Assembly: GCA_951640165.1 (NCBI GenBank)
Contig: OX621260.1
Coordinates: forward strand, 24,570,001-24,634,000
Direction of reading: 5' to 3'
DNA length: 64,000 nt
DNA from: Pseudoips prasinana
Taxonomy: Eukaryota > Arthropoda > Insecta > Lepidoptera > Nolidae
A program made the translations under genes and the position numbers. This document shows, piece after piece, positions 19,331 through 30,745 of the stretch (within the stretch, counting starts at the first letter, position 1; every line of letters begins with the position of its first letter). The notes beneath the pieces are model-generated. The model ran no database searches. It had not been told where the DNA came from and saw nothing but the letters and a program-made list of their open reading frames with translations.

Positions 19331-20594
19331 TTTGTCAAGTGGACTTTTTACAGCTCTCATCCTGATGTTTTGAGCTCTTCAATTATTTTTCTAAATACTT
19401 TTTCAACCTACTGGAGTTTTGGGTTTGTAGATTTCTGGGGCACTCTGTACACACGACCCTAAATAAGAAAATACTGTCGGTGAATCTTCTGCAAAAGTGT
19501 GTTCAGCGGTGCCAAAACGTTGATTGCGTATTTTCTTCCGCCTCTTTGTGCCAAAGGCTTTTTTAAGGATATGAGCCAAAATACCGCTCATTATAACCAC
19601 GGAAAAAACAAAAATTCTTGATTTAAATTATCTGTATCTATGTATATAATAAATCTGTAGAAAATTCGTTTTTGAATATCTAAAATAATTCCAAAGAAAG
19701 ATAACCACTGGAAACTAGATATTTCCAGCATTTATGTGAATTTTTGTATGTGTGTCTGTGTACGCATCACGTAAAAGTACGAAACCAATGTAGATAATTT
19801 TTATATGTAAAATTGGTACGGGTGATTCTGGTGATAACATATTATATAGAGAAGCATTAACAGTGTCTCATTGAATAAAGTTATAAGTCCTTAATTCGCA
19901 ATTTCTTTACTACCCTCTCCGTGGATTCCATTACCCTCCTTCTTACACAAGTAAGAAACGATCATTCAAAAACATCCTTTGAAGTTGCAATTACTGTTCC
20001 AAAATATCGCATCGACTTTTAATTTTTATACCGTATATATGTCAAACTTCAAAAAATATTTTCTCCTACAATCAACTTAAAGAATAAAGCTAAATCAGCT
20101 CAGCTGCTTATAGTCAATGTATTGATCATAGATAAAAAATAAAAGAATAAATCGTTCAATCAAACTCTTTGCTACAATCCTTTTACATTGGGAATAACAA
20201 AACAACATGAGCAACAACAAGGAGCAAATTGCACGTGCCACCCGTCCTCCCTAATGAAGCACTAAATTCCATGAAACTGAAGTTTCTCTAACAGTATGCC
20301 ATTTGAAAACCGCATCAAATATTATTCACGACGGGTTGGACACCATGAATAATGGATATCAACCCAGCGCAGCTTAGTGTCAATGAGATCACGCGCACCC
20401 GCCTCCATATTGGATTATAGCGTATAAATGACAAAAATGCTTTTCGATCTAGTATCAGCTTCGATACGATTCGTAAAAATGCAATTTATATCACGTACGA
20501 TCCTTGTATCGTGGAGTAAACGAGCTTAGAATCCAATATCTGTTTTTTTCTTTGCGATCGAGCAAAGAACTATAAAATAATAATTACTGAAGGC
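19331..20594. other. Unrecognised, possibly single-copy DNA
   Basis: No repeat family of the window and no supported ORF were found. The part 20200-20560 is less AT-rich than its surroundings. Confidence 0.35.
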
Positions 20595-20680
20595 GCCAAT
20601 TATGAGACCGGCACGCATCGTGAGAAGGTTCCTCACCGACCACCGGCTGCTTAGGGCGTATAACCGCCGCAGCACCTTAA
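20595..20680 (+). repeat. Dispersed repeat family H
   Basis: The words ccggcacgcatcgtgagaag, ttcctcac and ttagggcgtataaccgccgc recur inverted at 26475-26590. This may be the coding end of a LINE, but I cannot confirm it. Confidence 0.5.
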
Positions 20681-20689
20681 ATAACCGTC

Positions 20690-21261
20690 AAGAAATATCT
20701 ATTTAACTAAAGTATTATTATCTTAAATTAAATTATATTCTACTTGATCAAATATAATTCACGATCGAATAATCTAGCAGATAGTAAAGGATAGATCCAA
20801 TAAAGAAATGAAATCGTTTTCTATCGTTGACTTTATTCTCAAAATACAGACAGCCACTTGTAATTCTATAAGACTGTATTAATTAAGTTTGCCTTCAGAA
20901 GGTTGATGTACTTAAAAATACATCGGTATAGGTAATTATGGTAAAAAGATTCGGACGAATAGCCCGCAGCCACACAGCTAAACATTGCCTCGTATTTTCC
21001 CTCCCTTGTAATTGAATAACGACCCCTGCTCGTTCAGTGGATGTTCAGTAAAATAATTCTATTATATACCTCTCTCTTTCTTCTGTTTTGCATGCAATAT
21101 TTTAAAGTAATATTGACTTTTTAATAAAGTTATTTGGCACTAATGAAATTTGTGACAGCCCACGTACAGGTACAAATATCTTGTTTCTGTTTTTAATTTC
21201 GGAGATATTGCCTCCGAAACCATTAATACCATTGCATTGCTTCCTTAATTTCATTCATTTA
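20690..21261. other. No recognisable feature
   Basis: AT-rich sequence with no shared repeat seen. Confidence 0.3.
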
Positions 21262-21845
21262 TAGCATCCGAAAGACATCAACTGCTGGACAAAGGCCTCC
21301 CCCAAAGATATTCACAATTGCCGGTCTTGCGCAACATGTGTCCATCATTTTGGACCATTGTCCATCATTTTGGACCATAATCGCCACGCTTGGCACGGCC
21401 ACGGGTTGGCCATTGCAGTGTTATGGTGTTTGTAGTAGTTAGAAACGCTGCTACCATTTTGTTTACGTCATAGGACGACAAACGAGCAAGCGGGTCACCT
21501 AATGGTAAGTGATCACCGCCGCCCATGTACACTCGCAACACCAGATGAGTCGCGGGTGCGTTGCCGGCCTTTAAAAGGGTCAGCAAACAAGTGTTGCTGA
21601 CCATCGCCCACGGCGATGAGCTTTGGCGACCTTACTCACACGCAGAAACAACATTAAAGTTATTATTAAGGAATGTCTTCTGTAATGCGGAAGTACTTCT
21701 CCAGTCGGGCTGCTCTTTGAGCAAATGAACGCTGTGCCCTACCTCTCTCCTTCTCTGGTATTGTCCTTGGGGCCGACTTCTACGCCCCCCTCGGTATGAG
21801 ATGGGGTGGATATTCTATATTCGTTATATTTGTCAGCCACACAGC
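21262..21845 (-). mobile_element. Short RTE-derived element split by repeat D
   Basis: The RTE 3' end is at 21262-21345, the central part at 21370-21430 and the 5' part at 21770-21845 (all minus). A complete copy of repeat D occupies 21472-21750 between them. A short direct duplication (atcattttggaccat) lies at 21350-21380. Confidence 0.7.
21472..21750 (+). repeat. Dispersed repeat family D, nested
   Basis: A complete copy (gacaaacgagcaagcgggtc to gctctttgagcaaatgaacg) inside the RTE derivative; one of the best-preserved D copies. Confidence 0.75.
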
Positions 21846-22004
21846 AGCTTTCCTAGTTTGAAGTCTTTAGTTGTGACTATTTAGTTTTGGTGCCAAATAC
21901 TGAAGGAAAATAAGCAAGACGTTAAACGTATTGACCAATTATGCACCCGGTGCGCGTCTTTTGAAAGGGGGGTTCAACCTAAAACAGTCCCAATATGAAG
22001 CAAA

Positions 22005-22118
22005 CATTCTTTATGGCAGTAAGCGGGGCAAAAGAGTTGTGCAAAGATCGTGACAAGTTGAAATCCGTTGTCTCTGCCTACCCCTCTGGGAGTCAGACGT
22101 AAGTCTATGTATGTATGT
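22005..22118 (+). mobile_element. LINE 3' end, same family as 16795
   Basis: Matches the last 110 bp of the 16795-17100 remnant (cctacccctctgggagtcag). Confidence 0.65.
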
Positions 22119-22194
22119 AAAAAACCTTTCAACTGAATTAAATATGCATTTACAAATATTTATTCCAATCATTTGGATAGCTATTGCTAATATA

Positions 22195-22276
22195 TAGATT
22201 CCCTCCTGTTTCACAGAGAGGTGGGCAGAGACGACGGATTTACATTTGTTACGACCCATGCTTCTTTTGCCTCTAT
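22195..22276 (-). mobile_element. LINE 3' end, same family, opposite strand
   Basis: The minus strand reads the same end (cctctctgtgaaacagg), about 80 bp after the plus-strand copy, so the two form an inverted pair. Confidence 0.6.
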
Positions 22277-22596
22277 GTATACTATAAGACTGTGTATGGT
22301 TTTATAAGAACTAATGACCTTATTTATACATTTCATTTTTAAAAGCTTCACATTAAGATATAGGCGTGTATTCTTTTTATAAAATAATCATGCTAATTCA
22401 CGTATAATTTGGTAAACAAAATTAGTTATGCAAACTGAAGCCTAGCTGTCGGGGTGAAATAAAATTGCGACCAATTAAGGAAAACAAGGTGGTCGTGCCT
22501 CGGATTAATAACATTAATTAACGCTAAGGAGAGGATGGATCATTAAAACGTCGGCAACTAGTCGCCGGAGCGTTGCGAACCGATGGAGATATTTTC
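22277..22596. other. No recognisable feature
   Basis: No ORF or family match. Confidence 0.3.
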
Positions 22597-22922
22597 GACG
22601 GGCCTGTTGGCGTGGTTGGCAAATGCTTGCTTTTCACGATGGAAGTTCGATTCCCACGCAGGACAGATATTTGTGTGCATGAACATGCCTGTTTGACTGT
22701 GGGTGTAATTATCAATTTCTCTACTTCTTAGCGTTTCGACGGCAATCTAAATTAATTCAGCCCAGAATTCAGCCACGAGTTGAGCGTTTATCTATATAAG
22801 TATGTATTTACAAAAGAAAAGTAGTATATGTAATACATATATCTGGTATCCATAGTACAAGCTCTGCTAAGTTAGGGATCAGATAGCCGTGTGTAAATAA
22901 TGTCCCTGGATATTATTATTAT
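22597..22922 (+). repeat. SINE-A, with an internal insertion
   Basis: The head at 22597-22665 has box B aagttcgattcccacgcagg. About 85 bp of foreign sequence (22705-22790) splits the body before tctatataagtatgtattta. The tail is intact. Confidence 0.75.
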
Positions 22923-23009
22923 TTAGTGGACGTCTGGATACGGTTATATATTTACACATTAATATATCTCATCTAATAGATCATATTGCCAACGCGTGGG
23001 AAATTTCGG

Positions 23010-23530
23010 ACCGCAATTATTTATATCCCGCCCGTAGAACTGAACGGTTTACCTTTGAACCATGTCTCACAATTTAAATATTTGGGCCATATTCTTACGG
23101 AGGATTTAAAAGATGACTTAGACATGGAGAGAGAGAGAGCGTAGGATGCTGGCTGTGAGGGGAAACATGCTAGCACGCAGGTTTGCTGCTTGTTCAGCAC
23201 CGGTTAAAATAGCACTTTTTAAGGCGTTCTGTCAAATATTTTACACCAGTAGTTTGTGGGCTAACCATACCCAAAAAGCAGACAGCGCATTCAATACAAT
23301 AACGCCTTCAGGGCGCTGTTGAGGCTTCCACCTTACTGTAGTGCGTCAGGGATGTTCGCGGATGCGCACACTGACGATTATTTCACGATCATGCGCAAAA
23401 AAGTGGCATCAGTGATACGCAGATTGAGGGGAAGCAGCAATAGCATTCTGAAGGTGTTTGCAGAAAGGATAGAAGGGCCTACTATGGATAGATTTATCAA
23501 GCTTCATGTCAGACATGGGACTTGATAAAT
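23010..23530 (+). pseudogene. LINE reverse transcriptase C-terminal region, frameshifted
   Basis: The frame from about 23025 reads NHVSQFKYLGHILTEDLKDD, MLAVRGNMLARRFAACSAPV and IFYTSSLWANHTQKA. A frameshift near 23310 then moves the sequence to a second frame (23319-23525) with LPPYCSASGMFADAHTDD and RRLRGSSNSILKVFAERIEG. This is the connection and C-terminal region after the polymerase palm of an insect LINE; the YADD block lies upstream and is lost. AT-rich 3' sequence follows to about 23700. It is non-functional, and the clade is not assigned. Confidence 0.7.
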
Positions 23531-23789
23531 CTTCCTCTAATCTTGGCTGTTTATTATTTTATTGTGTATTTGTGTTGTTATTTTTGTACCTATGTCTGTC
23601 TAAGTGTTACATACTAACATAGTTTTTTAAGTTTGTTCTGATTTCTAACATGCTATGGGCCGTCGATGCCTGAAAATAAACGATTTTTATTATTTTTATT
23701 TATTAGCGCTTAGTATTAGGCAGTTCGTAACCTGGTTTGTCTACTTGATAGAATTAAAAAAAACATCTAATGGAACCTTTTATATGCTA

Positions 23790-24075
23790 TCAAGGCAGAC
23801 GAGCAAGTGGGTTACCTGAAGGTAAGTGGTCCAATCCATGGCCCATCTAACAGCTTCCCAGCCTGCCCTGCCCCATGTTCATGGCAGGATCTCAAAAATG
23901 CCACAAGCAGGGCAATCAGTGTGGCCACGTTCTGGACCACAACAATTCAACGAGTTTGTCATCGAAACGCTATGAAGTAGAAGTGATCTCCGCCGCCCAT
24001 AGACGCTCACAACACCAGAGGAGTTGCATGTGCGTTGCTGGCCTTCAAGAAAGGAAAAAGCTCGCTTCTTGAAGG
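23790..24075 (+). repeat. Dispersed repeat family D, degenerate
   Basis: It keeps gacgagcaagtgggttacct and gccgcccatagacgctcaca, separated by about 110 bp of unrelated sequence. Confidence 0.5.
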
Positions 24076-24224
24076 TTTCCACGTCTTACCGGATCAGAAG
24101 TTAAACGCACAGTAGTAGATAACCATTCATCTAGGTGATATAGATGCAATTTCCACCTTAAGTAATACTGCCAATTTTGAGTGATACTTTCAATTTTGCT
24201 CAAATTAAATATAACCTACTTTAC

Positions 24225-24490
24225 ATATGAAAAATAGCTCATAGCTAGATGCTCTCACTGGTCCGTAAGTGACTGGCGAGGTTCAGCAACTATGGACGCG
24301 GTCAGTCCATAGATGGGTGACCGCCAAACTGGTTTAATTTCTTAGCGTTTCTGTCTGGAGGGCACATTAAGCTGTCGGTCCCGGTTGTAGTCATTAAACA
24401 ACAGTCGTTTATGTCAGAGGCCTTCTGGGCGGCTTGATCAACTCTGACACTAGGGTAACCACTGCCCACACGATAAGTAAGTATAAGTAT
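24225..24490 (-). repeat. Dispersed repeat family G
   Basis: The minus strand matches the copy at 13400 (gggcagtggttaccctagtg, gccgcccagaaggcctctga). Confidence 0.65.
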
Positions 24491-24944
24491 ATGAAAAATA
24501 TTACTGATACAAGGTTTTAAACCTTTCGGCACGTTAACTCTAAAGAGAAGGAATTGAATGACTTTGCCGAAATCATTATAGCCATTTTTCTTTTATAGAT
24601 TATTTTGTTCCGGGTCATTGATTCCCCTTCCCATTCCGAAGGTCGTTATTGATAGCCATCAAAGGGTTCAATCTGTCTTAGCTGCAAGCTGGATTTCTTT
24701 TCCATATGGTTTGTGACAACTTTACGTCAAGTTGTTAAGGCCACACAACCTTCGAAGCATAGGGGAGTTTGGGACTTAGCCCAATTCAACGGTCGCCCAG
24801 TATAGAAGTGGTTCTACCGTCTATGTATACTATGGGATGTGTTCAGAGGAATTATTTGATTTGATGCCCACGACCATGTTCTACCATCGCACCTCTCACC
24901 ACAGACAGGGAGTACAGCAAATCTGCCTCCCAACTACGTTGAGG
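24491..24944. other. No recognisable feature
   Basis: No ORF or shared family seen. Confidence 0.3.
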
Positions 24945-25090
24945 TTGTGGGACCCTTCAAAAAGTGAGTTATAAGGTGTCTAAAGGGTCGGCTTTGCGCT
25001 AATTATGCCCCTGGTGTTGCAAATGGGCTACAGTGACCACTTACCATCGGGTTGGCCGTAGTGTTGATTTTCAACTAAGTTATACAAAAA
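24945..25090 (+). repeat. Dispersed repeat family E
   Basis: Second copy of the repeat at 2455, without its internal palindrome. Confidence 0.65.
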
Positions 25091-25130
25091 CATCCAAGCA
25101 TGTGCGGTGAGTAAGGTTTATAGAAGGACC

Positions 25131-25216
25131 TAGGCATACAAATATCTGTCCTGGGTGGGAATCGAACCCATGACGTCACGCGTGAAAAGCAAGCATTTGC
25201 CAACCACGCCACGTCA
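25131..25216 (-). repeat. SINE-A head
   Basis: The minus strand has box A-like ggcgtggttggcaaatgc and box B gggttcgattcccacccagg. No body follows. Confidence 0.75.
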
Positions 25217-26132
25217 ATAGGGATTTATAAAATTTATCCTTTCCATAGAAATAACAAACAGGGTGTATATAAAGTAAGACGTCAAACTGACATTACTGAC
25301 AGTGACGCAGAGGCAATGAACTCGTAAAAATGGTCGTAGTAAAATGTATCGGAATTCGAAAAAATTACGCCGACACAATTATTAACCTAGGGATCGATGT
25401 CGTAAAAATAAATGATCACTTTTATAGCGTCGACACGAGTCCAATTTTATGATGTGGGAATTTCAGTAGCCTCATAGCATAATATTACGCTTATCTCTCC
25501 TTCGTCTCAGACAATGTTGGAGCAATAAATCTGCCGTAAGTAATATAATTTCGGATAACTTTTACTTGAGCCAATATACGACCAACTACAATAATACGGG
25601 ACTCGATGTTAGGTTTGCGTTTCTTCCTAAATCGAATTAAACAGAAAACATTTATGTCTATGGTATGATGATGAAAGTGATCGCTCCTATACAATGTGGA
25701 TCTGGAACTACGACATTAAATTAAAACGAGCACAGTACTAGTCCATCAAAACATTTTAAGACACGAAGATTAGTAGTTAATGGAAAACTAAAAAATTGCA
25801 ATTTTCAAACAAAATAAATAGCAGAATCAACTGCATAAAAAGTAAACACGCTTTACCTACGAAAAGTCACTGTCCTAGTGCGCGGTAGGTGCGGCGTGTA
25901 GCGGCGCGGCGGCCGTTTACCTATTATTACGGACTCCGATCTACATCATGTTGAAAATTATGAAAATGAAAAATAATTTCCTGTGGCTAAAGTATTCATT
26001 GGATTTGATAGATTTTTTGTATACGGGTAAAGAGCATGCCATTCTTTACGTGGTTTAGAGGAATGTCAATCGTCCTGCTCCACATTGTATATCCATTAAT
26101 ATGCTAACAATTATACGGTTTCCATTATTTTT
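25217..26132. other. Unrecognised, with a small GC-rich patch
   Basis: Bases 25870-25915 are strongly GC-rich (cggcgcggcggccg) in AT-rich surroundings. A short open frame from the ATG at 25331 runs about 40 codons without a known motif. It is possibly single-copy. Confidence 0.3.
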
Positions 26133-26383
26133 GACGGTCACCGTAGCCTAGTTGGTAGTGCTCCTGTCTACGAAGCTGGTGGTCCTGGGTTCGAATCCCG
26201 GTAAGTACAAATATTTGTGTGATGAGCACGAACATTTGTTTCTGAGTCATGGATGTTTTCTATGTATATAAGTATTTATCTATCTATATAAGTATGTATA
26301 TCGTCGCCCGGTACCCATAGTACAAGCTTTGCTTAGTTTTGAGCTAGGATGATCTGTGTGACATTGTCCCTAGATATTATTAT
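26133..26383 (+). repeat. SINE-B, full length
   Basis: Complete tRNA-like head (gtagcctagttggtag; gggttcgaatcccggt) and body, in plus orientation; the best-preserved SINE-B here. Confidence 0.85.
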
Positions 26384-26474
26384 TCCAACTTATTTATTTA
26401 TTTTCATATTTAATACATATTTATTCTTATAACATCGATATATAAAACAATAATACACAAATAAATACGTAAAA

Positions 26475-26590
26475 ACAGAGCTCCCCCGGCGGCGGGGTTA
26501 TACGCCCTAGGCCGCCGGTGGTCAGGGCGACAGAGTGAGGAACCTCCTCACGATGCGTGCCGTTGCCATAATTGCCGCCTTCTGTATATT
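26475..26590 (-). repeat. Dispersed repeat family H
   Basis: Inverted copy of 20595-20680, extended on the GC-rich side (ccccggcggcggggtt). Confidence 0.5.
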
Positions 26591-27077
26591 ATTATTATTT
26601 AATAATTTGTCTCTTATCGCAATTTTACACTATCGTTATTTTACACCCTTGAGGGTAAAACTTTCACAAGCTATACATGTTATATTTATTTAATTCGAAT
26701 CAACAGCCTTAAAAATAAGATTCAAACTTCTAGCGCGACAGACAGACAGTTACTGACACATTTATAATATTATAGTAAGAAGAAAATATATCATGAATCT
26801 GACACTATGTTTATGATACGCACGAATTGTTCCCTTTTTTTCCTATTTTTTAATAACATTTTAACATTTTTGTAACAGTGCTCCATTATCGCTCTTTATA
26901 CGACTATACTTATTAAAATCGCATTACATAACATTTGGTAAAAACATGTTTACCAAGACAGGGCATTTTTAGTACAGAAAAGCTCGTCACATTGCTTTTT
27001 CAGGGCGCATAATTAGTAGACGGGTTCTAACATGAATTTAAATTAAAGTAACAATGCTGTAATGCTCTGTCTTTTTT
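26591..27077. other. No recognisable feature
   Basis: AT-rich sequence with no family match. Confidence 0.3.
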
Positions 27078-27384
27078 CTTAAGAAGTTTATTGTAAAAAG
27101 AATATGGAATTATCAACATACTTGTTCCAAAATAATCTGAGCCAATATATAAACAAAGATATTAAAAGGTACGGAAATCAAAGACACCATATTACCCTTA
27201 TAACGCGATGTGAATACAATAAAGAGAAGGTAAATTACACGTCAGCCTTTAATTAAAATTATGAGCCTTTAACGCATTTATATCAAAGATGTCACTTTCA
27301 ACAATGCACACATTTCAGTGATCCAACGGAATTGCGTACACACTCAAACAAGTTAAATTCATAGAAGACAAATAACACCATCAT

Positions 27385-27826
27385 GTACAGACGCCAGCAC
27401 ATTAAGTTACCCCATCATTACAGCTAAATAAGTCCACTGCTGGACAAGCCTCCGTCAAGAATCGTCTTGGGGGGATATGCCATAATCGCCACGCTTGGCA
27501 GGCGGGTTGGCGATCGCAGTAAGATGGTCATAGTACTCAGAAGGAAGCTGCTGCCCATCCTCTGGTAGACATTCCCTCGGGTCGACTTCTACGCCCCCCA
27601 CGGGATGAGATGGGGTGATGATATTCTGATTCTGATATTTGTCGCCGTCACCACACAGCAGGCCGTCACCACACTAAGTACCCCAATCATTTCTCATCTC
27701 AATTAAGTTACCCCAATCTATCAAATTTCCCCAATTGAAAGTGAACCTTATGCTTTTGTGAAATAGTTGAAAATCTATAAAAGAAATTTGACAGACTGGA
27801 GTAGCTGGATGTGCTGGCGTCTGTAC
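27385..27826. mobile_element. MITE family M1, carrying a nested RTE derivative
   Basis: It has inverted ends gtacagacgccagcac and gtgctggcgtctgtac. The left end is separated from the body by an RTE-derived element at 27411-27676. It lies in tandem unit A just after ataacaccatca; unit B shows the unoccupied version of the site. Confidence 0.8.
27411..27676 (-). mobile_element. Short RTE-derived non-autonomous element
   Basis: The minus strand starts with two tandem copies of gctgtgtggtgacggc, then the usual body, and ends at tggacttatttagctg in the RTE 3' end. Confidence 0.8.
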
Positions 27827-28425
27827 AACGGGTGGTTTTGTCGCATTAAGCGATTTATCCCAAACAACTTTTGGACGTATAGCTCTAATTATTATAAAGT
27901 GTTTTATTATTTAAGAAGTGTATGGGTAAAATAAAATGGAACGCTCAACATATTTGTTTCAAGAGGATCTGGGGTATCAAACAAAGATTATAAGAGGAAC
28001 TTACGTTGTTACGCAACCGAACAGCTCGGCCTTTTCCATCTGTGCATTGCATGCATAATAAATAATTTATAATTTTATAAGACTTTTTAAGTGAGTTACC
28101 GAACAACCAAGGACCAAGCTCAACTACCATTTAACTATTGCATTTTGCACCTTAAACCGTTGTCGAATACCCATTTGAAGTACCATAAGTAATAAGTAGT
28201 TAGTACTAAGTGTTTTACCATAGTCTACTCAATAAATTATATTTCTTCATCTATTATTACTGGTGTATCAATTCATCGCACAACACAAATAGCTCGCGCC
28301 ACTACATGGTCTTTCGAGCCGGCAATGAAATCAAATTCACCATAATGCGTTTATAAATCGAAGTGAATAAATTACAGAGAAGGTAAATTATACGACAGAG
28401 TGAATTAAAATTATGAGCATATTTA

Positions 28426-29192
28426 TGTTACAGTCAAAACTCGTTAGTCAAAAGTGGTTTTGACTAAACCACTTTTGACTGCAAAAATTAGGCAAAAGTA
28501 TTTTTACAGCTGCCCTTAAATATTATATATTATTATTTTTGTCTGATTTTCGCAGTCAAAAGTGTTTTTAACTAAGGAGGTTGGTCAAAAGTACTTTATA
28601 CTGTAAATTATTGGGTAATATTGTTTGTGACCAAATTGTTTTGGTTTAACTAAAACACGGTTCTGACTAAGAATGTTAGTTAAAACTTTTTAGTTATTAA
28701 TATAATGATAACATGTTATTATAACATATTAGGTAGGTAATTTACGTTAGTATTAGAATAGTTACGAAATCATTTTAGTTAGGTTAGGTTATAACTGTGA
28801 CCATATAGCGTGCGAAGGCGAGCGAGCGTAGCGAGCATGCCGCGGCAGCGGCCGCTGAGTGCTAGATACACTATTGTTGAAAGTTTAAAAAATCCTATTT
28901 TTTAACCTTGATTGTTTCATAACACTATTTTGATGATTTTTCTGTAATTTTCACTAACCACCTCAACTTTTTATGGATTTTGACTGACAATCTAAATTTT
29001 AAATCAGGCAAAACCGCATTTGACTGTTTTTTGCAGTTAAAAGTACTTTTGACCAACGTCCTTAGTTAAAAACATTTGACTGCGGAAATCAGTCAAAAAT
29101 GTTTTTAACCAAGGGTAGGACTTTAAAAGTACTTTTGCCCAATTTTTGCAGTCAAATGTGGTTTTGCCTGGTTATGAGTTTTGACTGTAACA
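28426..29192. mobile_element. 767-bp element with long inverted ends, non-coding
   Basis: The outermost 17 bp are perfect inverted copies (tgttacagtcaaaactc at 28426-28442; complement at 29176-29192). Imperfect similarity extends about 80 bp inwards (tttgactgcaaaaatt). The motif agtcaaaa/ttttgact recurs many times in both halves. No ORF. It sits in tandem unit B, so its borders are independently marked by the flanking repeat. Confidence 0.8.
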
Positions 29193-29437
29193 TATACACA
29201 TTTAATAATATATAATAATAATATATGCACATTTACAACACAGATATTACTAAACAATGGACGCTTTTCAGTTATCCATACGATATTTGCACGGAGTTAC
29301 ATTCTTAAGAATAGAATGGAATCCAAGAAAAATTCATAGGGGACAAGTAACACCATCATTAATTCTTAAAGACAACCTTTGGATGGAAAGGAGCTCTAAT
29401 TATTCAAAATTGTATTATTATTTAAGAAGTTTACTGG

Positions 29438-29546
29438 AAAAATGACTTAATCAATCGTTAAATCAACGTTGACAATCGATTCTGGACGATTTATGACGTC
29501 ACATGTGGTCATGGAAGCCGATTTAACGATTGATTAAGTCATTTTT
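29438..29546. mobile_element. 109-bp MITE with perfect 27-bp inverted ends
   Basis: Arms 29438-29464 and 29520-29546 are identical in inverted orientation (tgacttaatcaatcgttaaa). It marks the junction of tandem units B and C. The perfect arms suggest a young insertion. Confidence 0.85.
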
Positions 29547-30016
29547 AACCTTTATTTATTTGAACGCCATTCACGAAAACAAATATTACAAAAGGATCTG
29601 AAACCAAATTCACCATATTGTGTTTATAAATCGATGTTAATAAATTAAAGAGAAGGTAAATTACACGTCAGCGTGTCAAAATTATGAACAGAGTTACACA
29701 TTTCCAACACAGATGTCACTATAAACAATGCGCGGATTTCAGTGATCCAAACGATATTTGCAGGAGCGTTACAATTACGTGCGCACTTCACAAGGTATTC
29801 ACGCGATATGTACGCGCCAACAAATTGCATTCCTCTCTTCATAGCTAGATATTTTGCTTTGCCATACAAAGGGGATGTGTCACGCGTTATAAATCGTCTA
29901 TCCATAGTGCCGGCGTACCGGTTGCGGACACGAAAACATTAAAATGACAAATTGTTCATCGCTGTGATTCCATTTTTCATGACGAAGGAGGTACGTCCCA
30001 CAATTGCGCCGTAGAT

Positions 30017-30157
30017 GTACAGACGCCAGCACATCCATCTACCCCAATCTGTCTAATTTCTTTTATCGATTTTCCACCTTATCACAAAACCATAAGGTTC
30101 ACTTTCAATTGGGGAAACTTGACAGATTGCGGTAGCTTGATGTGCTGGCGTCTGTAC
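30017..30157. mobile_element. MITE family M1, full length
   Basis: Inverted ends gtacagacgccagcac and gtgctggcgtctgtac with a 141-bp span. The centre is inverted relative to the copy at 49541. Confidence 0.85.
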
Positions 30158-30455
30158 AGTCGCGGGGTAAATTTGTGCAGGGCCTAAAATATTATCGCGT
30201 CTTATTACATTGGGTCTGACAAAAGCAATGCATTTGCAGGTCTGATAGAGTTTTATTTTTTCTTTATCGAGACTAGTCCCTCCCTGTTATCCACCTCTGC
30301 ACCCAGCCAGGATCACACAATGAAATGACACTGAGCGTTGAGGCTCAGCCATGTCCACGGGAATCGCTTCAACTGTTTGGATCCTGCAACGAATTGAATC
30401 AGAAAGAAACAAGGAGAAGTTAGAAAATGAATAGTTCTACTTAGGTCAGATATAC

Positions 30456-30662
30456 TTTTTATTTTCATCTCATGCCGTGCGGGGTGTAGAAATCGACCCG
30501 AGGGAATATCTACCAGAGGACGGGAAGCAGCTTTCTAGTACTGTGACCATCTTACTGCGATCGCCAACCCGCCTGCCAAGCGTGGTGATTACGGCATATC
30601 CCCTAAGATGATTATTGGGGAGGCTTGTCCAGCTGTGGACTTCTTTCAGCTGTAAAGATGAT
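30456..30662 (+). mobile_element. Short RTE-derived element, slightly 5'-truncated
   Basis: It starts within the catgccgtgcggggtgtaga block and runs to the RTE 3' end (tccagctgtggacttctttc). Confidence 0.75.
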
Positions 30663-30745
30663 ACCTATCGATGAGCACTCTTTAACTTGGCATATTCATA
30701 CCAAATATTCATACAACCGCGGGCCAAAAGTAAGAGAGAGACTTT

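Larger units (their letters stand above)
27078..29800 (+). repeat. About 0.39-kb unit in three tandem diverged copies, transposon-riddled
   Basis: Unit A begins at 27078, unit B at about 27913 and unit C at about 29421. Shared landmarks in the same order are: tttaagaagt at the start, gagaaggtaaattacacg, cagtgatcca after a caatg, ataacaccatca, and gctctaattatt before the next start. After the inserted elements are removed, A and B are each about 0.39 kb; C loses similarity near 29800. Each copy has its own insertions, so the triplication is older than they are. No convincing coding frame is shared by the copies. Confidence 0.7.

Noticed and set aside
25870..25915. GC-rich patch as a CpG-island promoter
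   Set aside because: It is under 50 bp and no gene start was found beside it.
28435..29180. A CRISPR-like array suggested by repeated agtcaaaa motifs
   Set aside because: Spacing is irregular, motifs occur in both orientations and the genome is eukaryotic; they are subterminal repeats of an inverted-end element.
29257..29445. A 62-codon frame in tandem unit B as a possible gene
   Set aside because: The corresponding frame is broken in units A and C, with no sign of coding constraint.
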